A stretch of 64,000 bases of DNA, from NCBI RefSeq assembly GCF_002879885.1, contig NZ_PNYA01000021.1, positions 62,001 to 126,000 on the forward strand, written 5' to 3'. Position 1 is the first letter of the stretch. The number at the start of each line of letters is the position of its first letter. The notes beneath the pieces were generated by a model, which saw only the letters and a program-made list of their open reading frames with translations, was not told the origin of the DNA and searched no databases. The translations under genes were made by a program, and so were the position numbers. Shown here in pieces: positions 1 to 8,001 of the stretch. Source of the stretch: Trinickia dabaoshanensis. Its GTDB lineage: Bacteria; Pseudomonadota; Gammaproteobacteria; Burkholderiales; Burkholderiaceae.

Positions 1-1
1 G

Positions 2-76
2 CCGCAAGACGGCCAGGCGATTCCGCCGGCCGAGGCATCGAGTGCCAAGCGGTACCGCGCATTTGCTCGCTTATGA
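2..76 (+). CDS. 3' end of an upstream gene, possibly homoprotocatechuate 2,3-dioxygenase
   Basis: Frame 2 is open from the left edge to a TGA at 74-76 and ends in KRYRAFARL. Only about 24 residues are present and they carry no recognisable motif. The gene ends 25 bases before hpaF on the same strand. In hpa clusters of this family the ring-cleavage dioxygenase hpaD usually precedes hpaF, so hpaD is the likely identity. That is inference from context only. Confidence 0.4.
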   Translation, partial: PQDGQAIPPAEASSAKRYRAFARL

Positions 77-101
77 CCGCAGCATCATTTAGGAGAACGA
101 C

Positions 102-548
102 ATGCCGCATCTAACGATTCTCTATACCCCCGATCTCGATCGCCCGGTGGCGGACGGGGGCACCGACATGCAAGCGCTATGCGCGGCCCTCGCCGATACG
201 ATGTGCGAGCAACGCGATGAAGCCGGTCATCCGGTGTTTCCGATCGGCGGCGTCCGCGTGCTCGCCTACCCTGCCGCTCACTACGCGATAGCCGATGGCG
301 GCAAGGCCGGACGGGCAGCGGGCGGAACCGGCGAGTACTCGTTCGTCTACTTGAACCTACGGCTTGCGCGCGGACGCAGCGCAGCCGTACACGAGGCGGC
401 GGGGCTTGCGCTGCGCGCGCGCGTCGAAGCACATTTTGCCCCGCTGCTGGCGACGAAACACATGGGCATCACATTGCAAATCGACGAGGGCCAGGAGGTG
501 TACAACGCGCGCCTGAGCTCACTGCATCCGCTCTTCTCGCGAGGCTGA
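102..548 (+). CDS. hpaF: 5-carboxymethyl-2-hydroxymuconate delta-isomerase
   Basis: The 148-residue protein isomerises 5-carboxymethyl-2-hydroxymuconate in the homoprotocatechuate meta-cleavage pathway of 4-hydroxyphenylacetate breakdown. It starts MPHLTILYT, so removal of Met exposes the N-terminal proline used as the catalytic base in this tautomerase-like family. It is somewhat longer than the roughly 126-residue enterobacterial enzyme. The extra length seems to come from a Gly/Ala-rich stretch near residues 66-76 (GGKAGRAAGG). The start is supported by AGGAG at 92-96. hpaH follows after 3 bases, so the two are certainly cotranscribed. Confidence 0.9.
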   Translation: MPHLTILYTPDLDRPVADGGTDMQALCAALADTMCEQRDEAGHPVFPIGGVRVLAYPAAHYAIADGGKAGRAAGGTGEYSFVYLNLRLARGRSAAVHEAAGLALRARVEAHFAPLLATKHMGITLQIDEGQEVYNARLSSLHPLFSRG

Positions 549-551
549 CCG

Positions 552-1355
552 ATGGTTCCGCAAGAGACGATCGCATCGCTGGCACGCCAACTATACGAGG
601 CGCGCAAGACGCGCACGCAATTGCGCCATTTCTCGAGCCGCTTTCCCGAGATGACGATCGACGACGGCTACGCCATCCAGCGCGAATGGGTCAAGCTCGA
701 GCTAGCGGACGGCCGGACGATCAAGGGCCGCAAGATCGGACTGACCTCACGCGCAATGCAGCAAGTCAGTCAAATCACCGAACCCGACTATGCCCCATTG
801 ATGGACGACATGTTCTTCGATGCGGGCACCGACATTCCGGCGAGCCGCTTCATCGCGCCGCGCGTCGAGGTGGAGCTGGCCTTCGTGCTCGATAAACCGC
901 TCGAAGGACCGGGCGTCACCTTGTTCGACGTACTGTCGGCAACTGCCTACGTCGTGCCGGCCGTCGAGATCATCGACGCTCGCATCGAGCAATTCGACCG
1001 CGACACGCGTGCCATGCGCAAAGTCTTCGACACCATCAGCGATTTCGCGGCGAATGCGGGCATCGTCCTCGGCGGGCGGCCAGTGAAGCCGATGGAGGTA
1101 GACCTGCGCTGGGTCGGCGCGATGCTGCACAAGAACGGCGTGATCGAGGAAACGGGGCTCGCGGCGGCCGTGCTCAATCATCCGGCCAGGGGCGTTGCTT
1201 GGCTCGCCAACAAGATTGCCCCGTATGGCGAAAGGCTGAACGCGGGCGACATCGTACTGGCTGGCTCGTTCACGCGCCCGACGCCGGCGGCGGCGGGCGA
1301 CTCCTTCCATGTCGATTACGGACGGCTCGGTTCGATTTCGTTCCGATTCGTCTAA
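552..1355 (+). CDS. hpaH: 2-oxo-hept-4-ene-1,7-dioate hydratase
   Basis: The 267-residue cytoplasmic protein has the length of the Escherichia coli HpaH/HpcG hydratase, which adds water to 2-oxo-hept-ene-1,7-dioate before HpaI aldol cleavage. It belongs to the fumarylacetoacetate-hydrolase-like family. The acidic metal-binding stretch RVEVELAF lies near residues 104-111, followed by AVEIIDARI. It starts 3 bases after the hpaF stop. Its stop is 4 bases from the stop of the convergent permease gene, with no room for a separate terminator. hpaI is not in the window. Confidence 0.92.
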   Translation: MVPQETIASLARQLYEARKTRTQLRHFSSRFPEMTIDDGYAIQREWVKLELADGRTIKGRKIGLTSRAMQQVSQITEPDYAPLMDDMFFDAGTDIPASRFIAPRVEVELAFVLDKPLEGPGVTLFDVLSATAYVVPAVEIIDARIEQFDRDTRAMRKVFDTISDFAANAGIVLGGRPVKPMEVDLRWVGAMLHKNGVIEETGLAAAVLNHPARGVAWLANKIAPYGERLNAGDIVLAGSFTRPTPAAAGDSFHVDYGRLGSISFRFV

Positions 1356-1359
1356 AAAA

Positions 1360-2697
1360 TCACCGAGGTTGAGGGACGCTCGGCTTCACGCCCGCCATCA
1401 GCGCGACGCCGCTGGCCACGAGCAACCCCGCCAGCAGATACACCGCGATATCCATGCTCCCGGTGCTCGTGCGAATCTGGCCGATCACCCACGGGCTGAC
1501 GATGCCGCTCGTAATGCCGATGCTGCTGATCAGCGCGATGCCCGAAGCGGCCGCATTGCCGGCAAGATAGCTGGGCGGCACGGCCCAAAAGATCGGCAGC
1601 GCCGCAAAAATCAGAGCGGCCGCCGCCGACAGGATCGCGAGCATCGCGGCAAAACTGCTCAGATGGAGCGTGAGCGCCGCCAGCGCGATACCGCCACCGA
1701 TCGTGCAGAAAGCGAAGTGGCGACGGCGTTCGGCCTTCCGATCGGAGCGCCGCGCGATCACGATCAGCCCAATCGCGCCGATTGCGTTGGGGATAGCCGT
1801 ATAAAGACTGACCTGAACGACATCCTTGATGCCGAAATCGCGGATCATCAGCGGCATCCAAAAGTTCAGTGTCAGCGACGCGCACGTTAGAGAGAAATAG
1901 ATGAAGGCGAACAGGTAGACGCGCGGATTGACGAGCGCGGCGGTAAAACTGCGCGCATCGTGTGCGCCGTGTCCGTTAGCGCTCGGATTGCTTTCCGCAC
2001 ACAAAGCGACGAGCTTGTTTTTTTCCGCTTCGCTGAGCCACCGCGCATCCTGCGGCTTGTCGACGAGATAGAAAAACGCCGCAACGGCAAGCACGAGCGC
2101 GGGTGCCCCCTCCAACGCGAACATCCACTGCCATCCATAAAGGCCGCCCACGCCGCCCATGTCGCGCATGATCCAGCCCGACATCAAGCCTCCGAGCACG
2201 CCTGCCACCGCCACGCCGGCGAAGAACACCGACATGACGGCCGCCCGCCGATTCGCCGGAAACCAGTAAGTCAGATAAAGCACGATGCCGGGGAAGAAGC
2301 CCGCCTCGAACACACCGAGCATAAAACGCAGGAAGTAGAAATGCGACGGCTTCGATACGAACATCATGCAGACCGAGGCCACGCCCCATAGCAGCATGAT
2401 GCGGGCGAACGTCTTGCGAGCGCCGTACTTGGCCAACAGCATATTGCTCGGTACTTCGCACAAGACGTAACCGATATAGAACACGCCCGCGCCGAGACCG
2501 TACATCGCATCGCTGAACGCGAGGTCGTGCTTCATCTGCAATTGCGCGAAGCCGATATTGATCCGGTCCAGAAAGGACACGACATAGCAAACGAATAGAA
2601 AGGGAATGGTGCGCCAAGCGACCTTGGCGAACAATCGCTGTTCGTCCCCTGCGGCATACGTCTCGCTCGACGAATCGAGCTTCAAAGTGTTCTGCAT
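1360..2697 (-). CDS. MFS permease of the anion:cation symporter family, probable aromatic acid uptake
   Basis: The 445-residue inner-membrane protein is predicted to have about 12 membrane segments. The family signature FLDRINIGFA lies in the first loop region near residue 43. This matches the ACS branch of the MFS (phthalate, tartrate, 4-hydroxyphenylacetate permeases such as HpaX). An in-frame codon 18 bases upstream was rejected as the start because ATG at 2697 has GGAG seven bases before it. It converges on hpaH and points away from the MBL/IclR locus, so the substrate could be 4-hydroxyphenylacetate or the substrate of the neighbouring hydroxylase. Substrate assignment is inference. Confidence 0.8.
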   Translation of the reverse strand: MQNTLKLDSSSETYAAGDEQRLFAKVAWRTIPFLFVCYVVSFLDRINIGFAQLQMKHDLAFSDAMYGLGAGVFYIGYVLCEVPSNMLLAKYGARKTFARIMLLWGVASVCMMFVSKPSHFYFLRFMLGVFEAGFFPGIVLYLTYWFPANRRAAVMSVFFAGVAVAGVLGGLMSGWIMRDMGGVGGLYGWQWMFALEGAPALVLAVAAFFYLVDKPQDARWLSEAEKNKLVALCAESNPSANGHGAHDARSFTAALVNPRVYLFAFIYFSLTCASLTLNFWMPLMIRDFGIKDVVQVSLYTAIPNAIGAIGLIVIARRSDRKAERRRHFAFCTIGGGIALAALTLHLSSFAAMLAILSAAAALIFAALPIFWAVPPSYLAGNAAASGIALISSIGITSGIVSPWVIGQIRTSTGSMDIAVYLLAGLLVASGVALMAGVKPSVPQPR

Positions 2698-2773
2698 TGT
2701 CTCGCTCCATGGCACCGCGCTCGATTGCGCGACCGGCCTGTCTTAGGGCGTCTCGCGCGCCCTCGGTAGTTCA

Positions 2774-2803
2774 TCAAAAAGAAAGGTCCCGCGCGGGACC
2801 TTT
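2774..2803 (-). terminator. Rho-independent terminator of the MBL-fold gene
   Basis: A perfect 9-base stem AAAGGTCCC / GGGACCTTT with a GCGC loop occupies 2782-2803. On the minus strand it is followed by CTTTTTGATG, a short T tract. It lies 21 bases beyond the stop of the MBL-fold gene. Confidence 0.8.
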
Positions 2804-2823
2804 CCTGCAACGCCGCGGTGGGT

Positions 2824-3783
2824 TCAGTCCTGCAACGCGCTCCACATTTCCTTGTCGCGCTGCGCGGTCCAGATGCGCGGATGCGTGATGCCGCTCGCTT
2901 CGTCGTAAGCGCGCGAGACGTCGAACGGGAGGCAATGCTCGTAGATGAAGACATGGCCGAACTTCGGGTCCATCGTCTTGCGGGTCAGCGCCATCGCGCC
3001 CTTCAGATCGAGCTTTTCCTTCACGGCATCGCGCCCGGCTTGAAGCAGCGTCGTGACGAAGTCTTTCGTGTAGTCGAGCCCTTTGTTCACTTGCTCGGGC
3101 GACAGCAGCGCGGGGCCACGGCCGGGTACGAGTTTCTCGGCGTTCAACGCGCGCAGCGCTTCCAACGTCGCGGGCCACGCTTCGAGCTGCGCATCGCCGC
3201 AATAGCAAGCGGCGTCGTACTCGACGAGGTCGCCCGAGAACAGCACCTTTTGCGACGGCAGCCAGACGACCGTATCGCCCTTCGTATGACCGGCGCCGAG
3301 GTGGGCGATCTTCACTTCGAGCTTACCGAGCCACAGCGTGATTTCCTTATCGAATACGAGCGTTGGCCACGTGAGCCCCGGCACCGTCTCCACCCCCGCG
3401 AACAGACGCGGAAAGCGCTCGATTTCCGACTTCATATCCTGTTCGCCCCGCTCGACGATCATCTCGTAGGTGCCGCGGCTCGCGATGATTTGCTGCGCGC
3501 CTTCCTCGAAGTACGCCGAGGCGCCGAGCACGCGCACCGCATGGTAGTGCGAGAGCACGACGTACTTGATGGGCTTGTCGGTCACGCCGCGAATCTTAGC
3601 GATGAGATCTTGCGCCATCGCAGGCGTGGCCGTCGTATCGACGATCAGCACGCCGTCGTCGCCGATGATCACTCCCGAGTTCGGATCGCCTTCCGCCGTG
3701 TACGCCCATGCGTTCTCCGACAACTGCGTGAAAGTGATCTTCTTCTCTTCGAGGTCTGCTTGAGATGCGAATGCCTTGGCCAC
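2824..3783 (-). CDS. Metallo-beta-lactamase-fold hydrolase with altered metal motifs
   Basis: The 319-residue cytoplasmic protein has the MBL-fold order: early strands, LSHYHAVR at residues 77-84, GAGHTKGD near 177-184, then LFSGDLVEY and VPGRGP. In the canonical HxHxDH motif the Asp and last His are Val83 and Arg84, and the later PGHG is PGRG, so several zinc ligands are changed. The start is GTG, backed by GGAGA five bases upstream. It is transcribed away from the IclR pair, with a shared palindrome between them, which suggests IclR control and a role in the neighbouring aromatic pathway. The reaction is unknown. Confidence 0.75.
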   Translation of the reverse strand: MAKAFASQADLEEKKITFTQLSENAWAYTAEGDPNSGVIIGDDGVLIVDTTATPAMAQDLIAKIRGVTDKPIKYVVLSHYHAVRVLGASAYFEEGAQQIIASRGTYEMIVERGEQDMKSEIERFPRLFAGVETVPGLTWPTLVFDKEITLWLGKLEVKIAHLGAGHTKGDTVVWLPSQKVLFSGDLVEYDAACYCGDAQLEAWPATLEALRALNAEKLVPGRGPALLSPEQVNKGLDYTKDFVTTLLQAGRDAVKEKLDLKGAMALTRKTMDPKFGHVFIYEHCLPFDVSRAYDEASGITHPRIWTAQRDKEMWSALQD

Positions 3784-3851
3784 GTCTGTCTCCTATCCGA
3801 TGAGTGGGGCGGTATATGACCGCATGGTCACTTCGACCTTGATCTTTGTCA

Positions 3852-3871
3852 ATAGCAAACGATCTTGCTAT
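3852..3871. promoter_or_regulatory. Inverted repeat ATAGCAA-N6-TTGCTAT, probable IclR operator, copy 1
   Basis: This perfect 7-6-7 inverted repeat lies between the divergent MBL-fold and IclR genes. The same arms and spacing recur at 7578-7597 before the flavoprotein hydroxylase. IclR proteins bind short palindromes near their own promoters. Assignment to the adjacent IclR proteins is inference. Confidence 0.7.
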
Positions 3872-3966
3872 AGTTGAACTACGGGAAAACCCCGGTTCGG
3901 GACGCGCTCGGCGAATGCGTTACGATCGGGCACCATGGCGTAAGCCTGCAGGAGCGGATATCACAA

Positions 3967-4770
3967 TTGAACGAAGCAACCCCTAAAGCGCAACGCGGGA
4001 TTCAGAGCGTCGAAGTGGCCGGACGGATTCTCGAAGCGTTCGCTTCGCGGCGCGAGCGCGTCGCGCTCAGCGAATTGGCATCGAGCGCCGGCCTTTCTAC
4101 CGCGCAGGCCCACACTTATTTGGTCAGTCTCACGAAGCTCGGACTCGTGAAGCGCGACGCCCTCACCGGCTATTACGAGCCCGGCCCGCTTTCGCTGCGC
4201 CTTGGCCTGATCTACGTCGAGCAGCAACCGGCCTATCGCGTGGCGGTGCCGTACGCGACGCAGTTGGCCGAGAGAACCGGCTTCAGCGTGGCCGTGTGCG
4301 TCGCGGGCGCGCAAGGGCCGACGATCGTGCGTTACGAGCGCGGAGGCAATCCGCTGCATGTGAATTTGCATGTGGGCACCGTGATGTCATTGGAAACCAC
4401 GTCCACCGGCCGGCTGTTCAGCGCTTTCTCGAGCGCGGAACAACTCGCCGACATGATGAAACACCAAGGCCTCGCTCAGGCGCAATTGATCGCCGGCGAT
4501 CGCGCTTCGCGCCCGGACAAGCACGCTAGCCTGGACGCGATCCGGCGCCGCCGCCTCGCGCGCAGCGTCGATATGCCGAGCCCCGGCATCAGCAGCATGA
4601 GCGTGCCCGTGCTCGACGCGAACGGCACGCTGTTGCTCGCGCTGACCGTCATCGGGCCGTCGGGCGCGATGGACATCGACTGGGACGGATCGATCGCGCG
4701 CGAGATGACCGAAGCCGCGAAGCGCATCGCCCACGCTCTGCCTCACGAGACCCCGACCCATGCCGTTTGA
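3967..4770 (+). CDS. IclR-family transcriptional regulator 1
   Basis: The predicted protein is 267 residues from a TTG start. It has an N-terminal winged helix (about residues 10-75, with ALSELASSAGLSTAQAHTYL) and a C-terminal effector domain. The reading frame stays open to an ATG at 3874. That ATG would lie two bases after the operator with no leader, whereas TTG at 3967 has AGGAG at 3950-3954. The TTG product also begins NEATPKAQRGIQ, matching the N-terminus of its neighbour (PTKAQRGIN). It overlaps the second IclR gene by 11 bases. It probably controls the MBL-fold gene and the hydroxylase operon. Confidence 0.85.
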   Translation: MNEATPKAQRGIQSVEVAGRILEAFASRRERVALSELASSAGLSTAQAHTYLVSLTKLGLVKRDALTGYYEPGPLSLRLGLIYVEQQPAYRVAVPYATQLAERTGFSVAVCVAGAQGPTIVRYERGGNPLHVNLHVGTVMSLETTSTGRLFSAFSSAEQLADMMKHQGLAQAQLIAGDRASRPDKHASLDAIRRRRLARSVDMPSPGISSMSVPVLDANGTLLLALTVIGPSGAMDIDWDGSIAREMTEAAKRIAHALPHETPTHAV

Positions 4771-5599
4771 TTCCACCGACGCCCTGAACGACGACCTCGG
4801 GCAAGCCCCCACGAAAGCGCAGCGCGGCATCAATGCGCTCGACAGCACCGGCGAGATCCTATCGGCGCTTGCCGCGGCCGGTCATCCGCTCAATCTGCGC
4901 GACCTCGCCGCAGCCGCCGGCATGCCGCCCGCCAAAGCATTCCCTCACCTCGTCAGCCTGCAAAAAATCGGCCTGCTCCAACGTAACGACGACGGCTGTT
5001 TTACGGCCGGGCCCCTTGCGTTCGAACTCGGGTTGATCGCACTGCAACGCCTCTCGCCGACGCGCGACGCCGAAGCCGAGATCGTCGCGTTGGCGGCTGC
5101 GACCGAGCTATCGGTGGCCGCCGCTACGTTGGGACCGCTGGGCCCCACCGTGATCCGGCTCGAGGAATCGGCGCGGCCGCAACATATCAGCTTGCGTGTC
5201 GGCACCGTGATGTCGCTCGTCAACACGGCGATCGGGCGTGTGTTCGCCGCGCATATGGCCGAAGATTTACTCAAAGGCTTTCTCGCTCAGGAGCCGATTC
5301 GGCTTGCGGGCGATGCGGCGGCGCCCGCCTCCGTCTCGCGGAGCTATCGTGCGCGCTTGGACCGCATCCGCGAGAGCGGCCTCGACGAAGCGTTCGATGC
5401 GCCGATTCCCGGCATCGGGACGCTCGCCGCGCCCGTCTTCGATCACACCGGCAGCATTCGCCTCGTAATCGCCGTCATCGGTCCGTCGAGCGGATTCGAT
5501 CGCAGCGCTCAAGGATCGATCGGACGCGCGCTGCTCGGCGCCACGCAACGGCTGTCTTGGCGCTTCGGCCTGCTCACGCCGCAATCGAACGAGGCTTGA
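4760..5599 (+). CDS. IclR-family transcriptional regulator 2
   Basis: This 279-residue protein is a paralogue of the gene directly upstream. It has the same KAQRGI lead-in, a winged helix at about residues 18-85 (LNLRDLAAAAGMPPAKAFPHL) and an effector domain with GLDEAFDAPIPGIGTLAAPV in place of the usual GxA/PIP region. The ATG lies inside the end of the first IclR gene, so the two are translated from one message. A tandem IclR pair could act as hetero-oligomer or sense two ligands. Neither possibility is shown by sequence. Confidence 0.87.
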   Translation: MPFDSTDALNDDLGQAPTKAQRGINALDSTGEILSALAAAGHPLNLRDLAAAAGMPPAKAFPHLVSLQKIGLLQRNDDGCFTAGPLAFELGLIALQRLSPTRDAEAEIVALAAATELSVAAATLGPLGPTVIRLEESARPQHISLRVGTVMSLVNTAIGRVFAAHMAEDLLKGFLAQEPIRLAGDAAAPASVSRSYRARLDRIRESGLDEAFDAPIPGIGTLAAPVFDHTGSIRLVIAVIGPSSGFDRSAQGSIGRALLGATQRLSWRFGLLTPQSNEA

Positions 5600-5643
5600 C
5601 GCGGGGCGGCGCCGGTTTCGCAAAACGATCGGCACCGTCACGC

Positions 5644-5850
5644 TCATGCGACGGCCGTCAAGCCCGAGCGCGCCTTCGCGAAGGCTTCCTTGAGCACGTC
5701 CATGTCACCGATATGATTCGCGAGCAACAAAACGAGCTTGGCGTTTAACGCATGGCTATCGGCATCGCTGAGTCCTTGATGCGTGTCGATAAGCTGCTCG
5801 TAGAACGCGTCCATGTCCGCGATGTTGGGGTCGAGATTGAGATGGCTCAT
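5644..5850 (-). CDS. DUF2783 small protein, partner of the flavoprotein hydroxylase
   Basis: The 68-residue soluble helical protein contains DAFYEQLIDTHQGLS and LNAKLVLLLANHIGD, the pattern I recognise as DUF2783. No signal peptide or membrane segment is seen. It starts 6 bases after the stop of the FAD hydroxylase gene and is clearly in the same operon. Proteins of this family are typically found beside MhpA-type monooxygenases, so a small accessory subunit or stabiliser is plausible. The function has not been shown. Confidence 0.75.
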   Translation of the reverse strand: MSHLNLDPNIADMDAFYEQLIDTHQGLSDADSHALNAKLVLLLANHIGDMDVLKEAFAKARSGLTAVA

Positions 5851-5856
5851 GATCGT

Positions 5857-7551
5857 TCAGCCGTTCGAAGTGATGTTGCATGTCGCCCGATCGAGCGCGG
5901 CGGAAACCGAGTTCACGTTCAATGCACGCCAGCGCGCGCAGACATGCTGATCGGGACGCAGTAGATAGAACGTGCCGGGACGCGCGTCGAAGCGCACGGT
6001 GACGAGCCCTTGCACGTCCTCGACGATCGTCGCGTTCGGGACCGGGGGCACCTGTGCGCCGTGGGGAATGACGATCACCGGGCGCACGCCGATCGGAAGC
6101 TTGCAAAGCGCGTCCAAGTTCGCGGCTACCTTGGTGAAGTCCTCGTCAAACCGAGGGAAATAAATGCCCGTAAATGCACTGCCGGCGGTTTGGTTGAGAA
6201 ACCAGGCGCTCTTGCCATCGACCGCCACCGGTGCGTCGATGCACACGCTGCCCGGAACCATCGGGCCCGCGAATGCGTCGCTTTCGGCATCCGGCGTATT
6301 CAACGGCGAAGTGGACAGCACCGCCGGCACCGACAGCCGGCCGCTATTGACGATGCGCCGCGCGAACGGACAGTCTTTCGCGAGCTTGAGCGTTGCGTCC
6401 CGGAACAAGCGAGAGACCGCGCTCTTGGGCGTGATGAAATCGGTCGCGCGCGTCGAGTTGCGGATGTTTTCGTCGGCGGCGAATTCGCGTTCCGAGGCGT
6501 AGGTATCGAGCAACGCGGACGGCGCTTCGCCGTCCAGCACGAGCCGCAGCTTCCACGCGAGATTATCGGTATCTTGAACGCCGCTGTTCGCACCGCGCGC
6601 GCCGAACGGCGAGACGCCATGCGCGCTATCGCCGGCAAACAAGACGCGGCCATGACGGAACGAGTCCATGCGCACGCACGAAAACGTATAGACGCTGACC
6701 CACTCGAGTTCGAATTCCACGTTTTCGCCGAGCAACGCATTCACGCGCGGAATCACTTTCTCGGGCGCTTTCTCGGCGACCGGGTCGGCATCCCAGCCCA
6801 ATTGGAAATCGATACGCCAGACGTCGTCGGGTTGGCGGTGAAGCAACACGGACTGATTGCGGTGGAACGGTGGATCGAACCAGAACCAGCGTTCCGTGGG
6901 GAACGCCGCCTTCATTTTCACGTCGGCGATGAGGAAGCGGTCCTTGAACGTGCGCCCATGGCTGTCGAGGCCCAGCATGTTGCGAATGGGGCTTCGCGCG
7001 CCGTCGGCCGCGACGACGTACTGCGCCCTGAGCGGATAGGTGCCGTCGGGCGTTTCAATTCGAAGCTCGACATGATCGTCGCGTTGTTCGACTCCGATCA
7101 CGTTGCTCTTCCAGCGAATCTCGATGTTCTCGAGCGCCATCGCCCGATCGACGAGGTAGCCCTCGACGTAATACTGCTGCAGATTGATAAATGCGGGCCT
7201 CGCGTGCCCCGCTTCGGGCAGCAAGTTGAACGTATAGATCAACTCGTCTTGGAAGAAGACTTTCCCAACGTTCCAACTCACGCCCTTCTCGACCATGCGG
7301 TCCCCGCAACCCAAGCGATCGAAGATCTCGAGGGTGCGCTTGGCGAAGCAGATCGCTCGCGAACCGGTGGAGAGGGTGTCGTCATTGTCGACCAGCACCA
7401 CGCTGACGCCCTGCTGCGCGAGGTCGATCGCGGCAGACAGGCCGATCGGCCCCGCCCCTACCACTACCACCGGATGCACCGGCTGAGCGGGAGCGTCGTG
7501 CTCGGCGGCTCGAACGTAGTCGAACCGCAATTTTTGGTAATCGACCGCCAT
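5857..7551 (-). CDS. FAD-dependent aromatic hydroxylase, MhpA-like
   Basis: The 564-residue class A flavoprotein monooxygenase has the dinucleotide motif GAGPIG at 32-37. It also has the family DG region (VVAADGARSPIRNMLG) and the GD motif AGDSAHGVSPFGARG near residue 305 that binds the FAD ribityl chain. The thioredoxin-like C-terminus is typical of 3-(3-hydroxyphenyl)propionate or 3-hydroxybenzoate type hydroxylases. Predicted reaction: NAD(P)H-dependent ring hydroxylation of a phenolic acid. ATG is preceded by GGAGACGCC. It leads an operon with the DUF2783 gene, and an IclR-type palindrome lies 27-46 bases upstream. The exact substrate is not determinable from sequence. Confidence 0.82.
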   Translation of the reverse strand: MAVDYQKLRFDYVRAAEHDAPAQPVHPVVVVGAGPIGLSAAIDLAQQGVSVVLVDNDDTLSTGSRAICFAKRTLEIFDRLGCGDRMVEKGVSWNVGKVFFQDELIYTFNLLPEAGHARPAFINLQQYYVEGYLVDRAMALENIEIRWKSNVIGVEQRDDHVELRIETPDGTYPLRAQYVVAADGARSPIRNMLGLDSHGRTFKDRFLIADVKMKAAFPTERWFWFDPPFHRNQSVLLHRQPDDVWRIDFQLGWDADPVAEKAPEKVIPRVNALLGENVEFELEWVSVYTFSCVRMDSFRHGRVLFAGDSAHGVSPFGARGANSGVQDTDNLAWKLRLVLDGEAPSALLDTYASEREFAADENIRNSTRATDFITPKSAVSRLFRDATLKLAKDCPFARRIVNSGRLSVPAVLSTSPLNTPDAESDAFAGPMVPGSVCIDAPVAVDGKSAWFLNQTAGSAFTGIYFPRFDEDFTKVAANLDALCKLPIGVRPVIVIPHGAQVPPVPNATIVEDVQGLVTVRFDARPGTFYLLRPDQHVCARWRALNVNSVSAALDRATCNITSNG

Positions 7552-7577
7552 GGCGTCTCCGTGCCTTTAATTAATCT

Positions 7578-7597
7578 ATAGCAAGCGTTTTTGCTAT
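7578..7597. promoter_or_regulatory. Inverted repeat ATAGCAA-N6-TTGCTAT, probable IclR operator, copy 2
   Basis: The arms and 6-base spacer match the site at 3852-3871. It sits just upstream of the hydroxylase start at 7551, where it would overlap or abut the promoter. A shared operator links the hydroxylase/DUF2783 operon and the MBL-fold/IclR intergenic region in one regulon. Confidence 0.7.
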
Positions 7598-8001
7598 CTA
7601 TGAATTGATCAAATTCTAGATGCGGGGGCGGCCGGGGGGCATTTGTGTTTACCCTAGGGGCGGCTCGGGCGGTCGGTGCGGCCGAGCGCGGACCGCCATC
7701 GGCGGCTCGTCGTAGCGCGAGGGTTATCCCCAGATTTTGTTGGCAAGGTTGTGGGTAACCTGAGGGCGGACAGGCTAACTTGCTGATTCGAAAGGCGAAC
7801 GCACGTAGGCATGCAAGCGCGGCAGCATGCGTCTGACCGGCGCGTTATGCGGGCGCTTTGCGTTGCGTCGAGGGAGTGGATGTGCAGACGGGCACGCGCG
7901 GCGCCGGGAAAAGCAGAGGGGCGAATTGCGAGTTTGAACGACGGCGGCAGGCCGCGCCGGTTCCGGCCGCGGGCTGCCGTTTGTTTCCTGCGCCTACGGC
8001 G
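7598..8001. other. Non-coding stretch between two leftward genes
   Basis: About 400 bases without a convincing gene. The plus-strand open frames here continue antisense to the hypothetical gene at 8002-8772 and have no coding features. It contains an imperfect inverted repeat, GGTTATCCC at 7722-7730 and GGGTAACC at 7753-7760. The rest must hold the far upstream part of the hydroxylase promoter. Nothing else is seen. Confidence 0.5.

Noticed and set aside
1309-1890. A 193-residue plus-strand frame after hpaH
   Set aside because: It starts inside hpaH and runs antisense to the MFS permease. It is a shadow frame.
6010-7581. A 523-residue plus-strand frame opposite the FAD hydroxylase
   Set aside because: It mirrors the hydroxylase gene, its composition is Arg/His/Asp-rich as expected of antisense frames in high-GC DNA, and it has no start site of its own.
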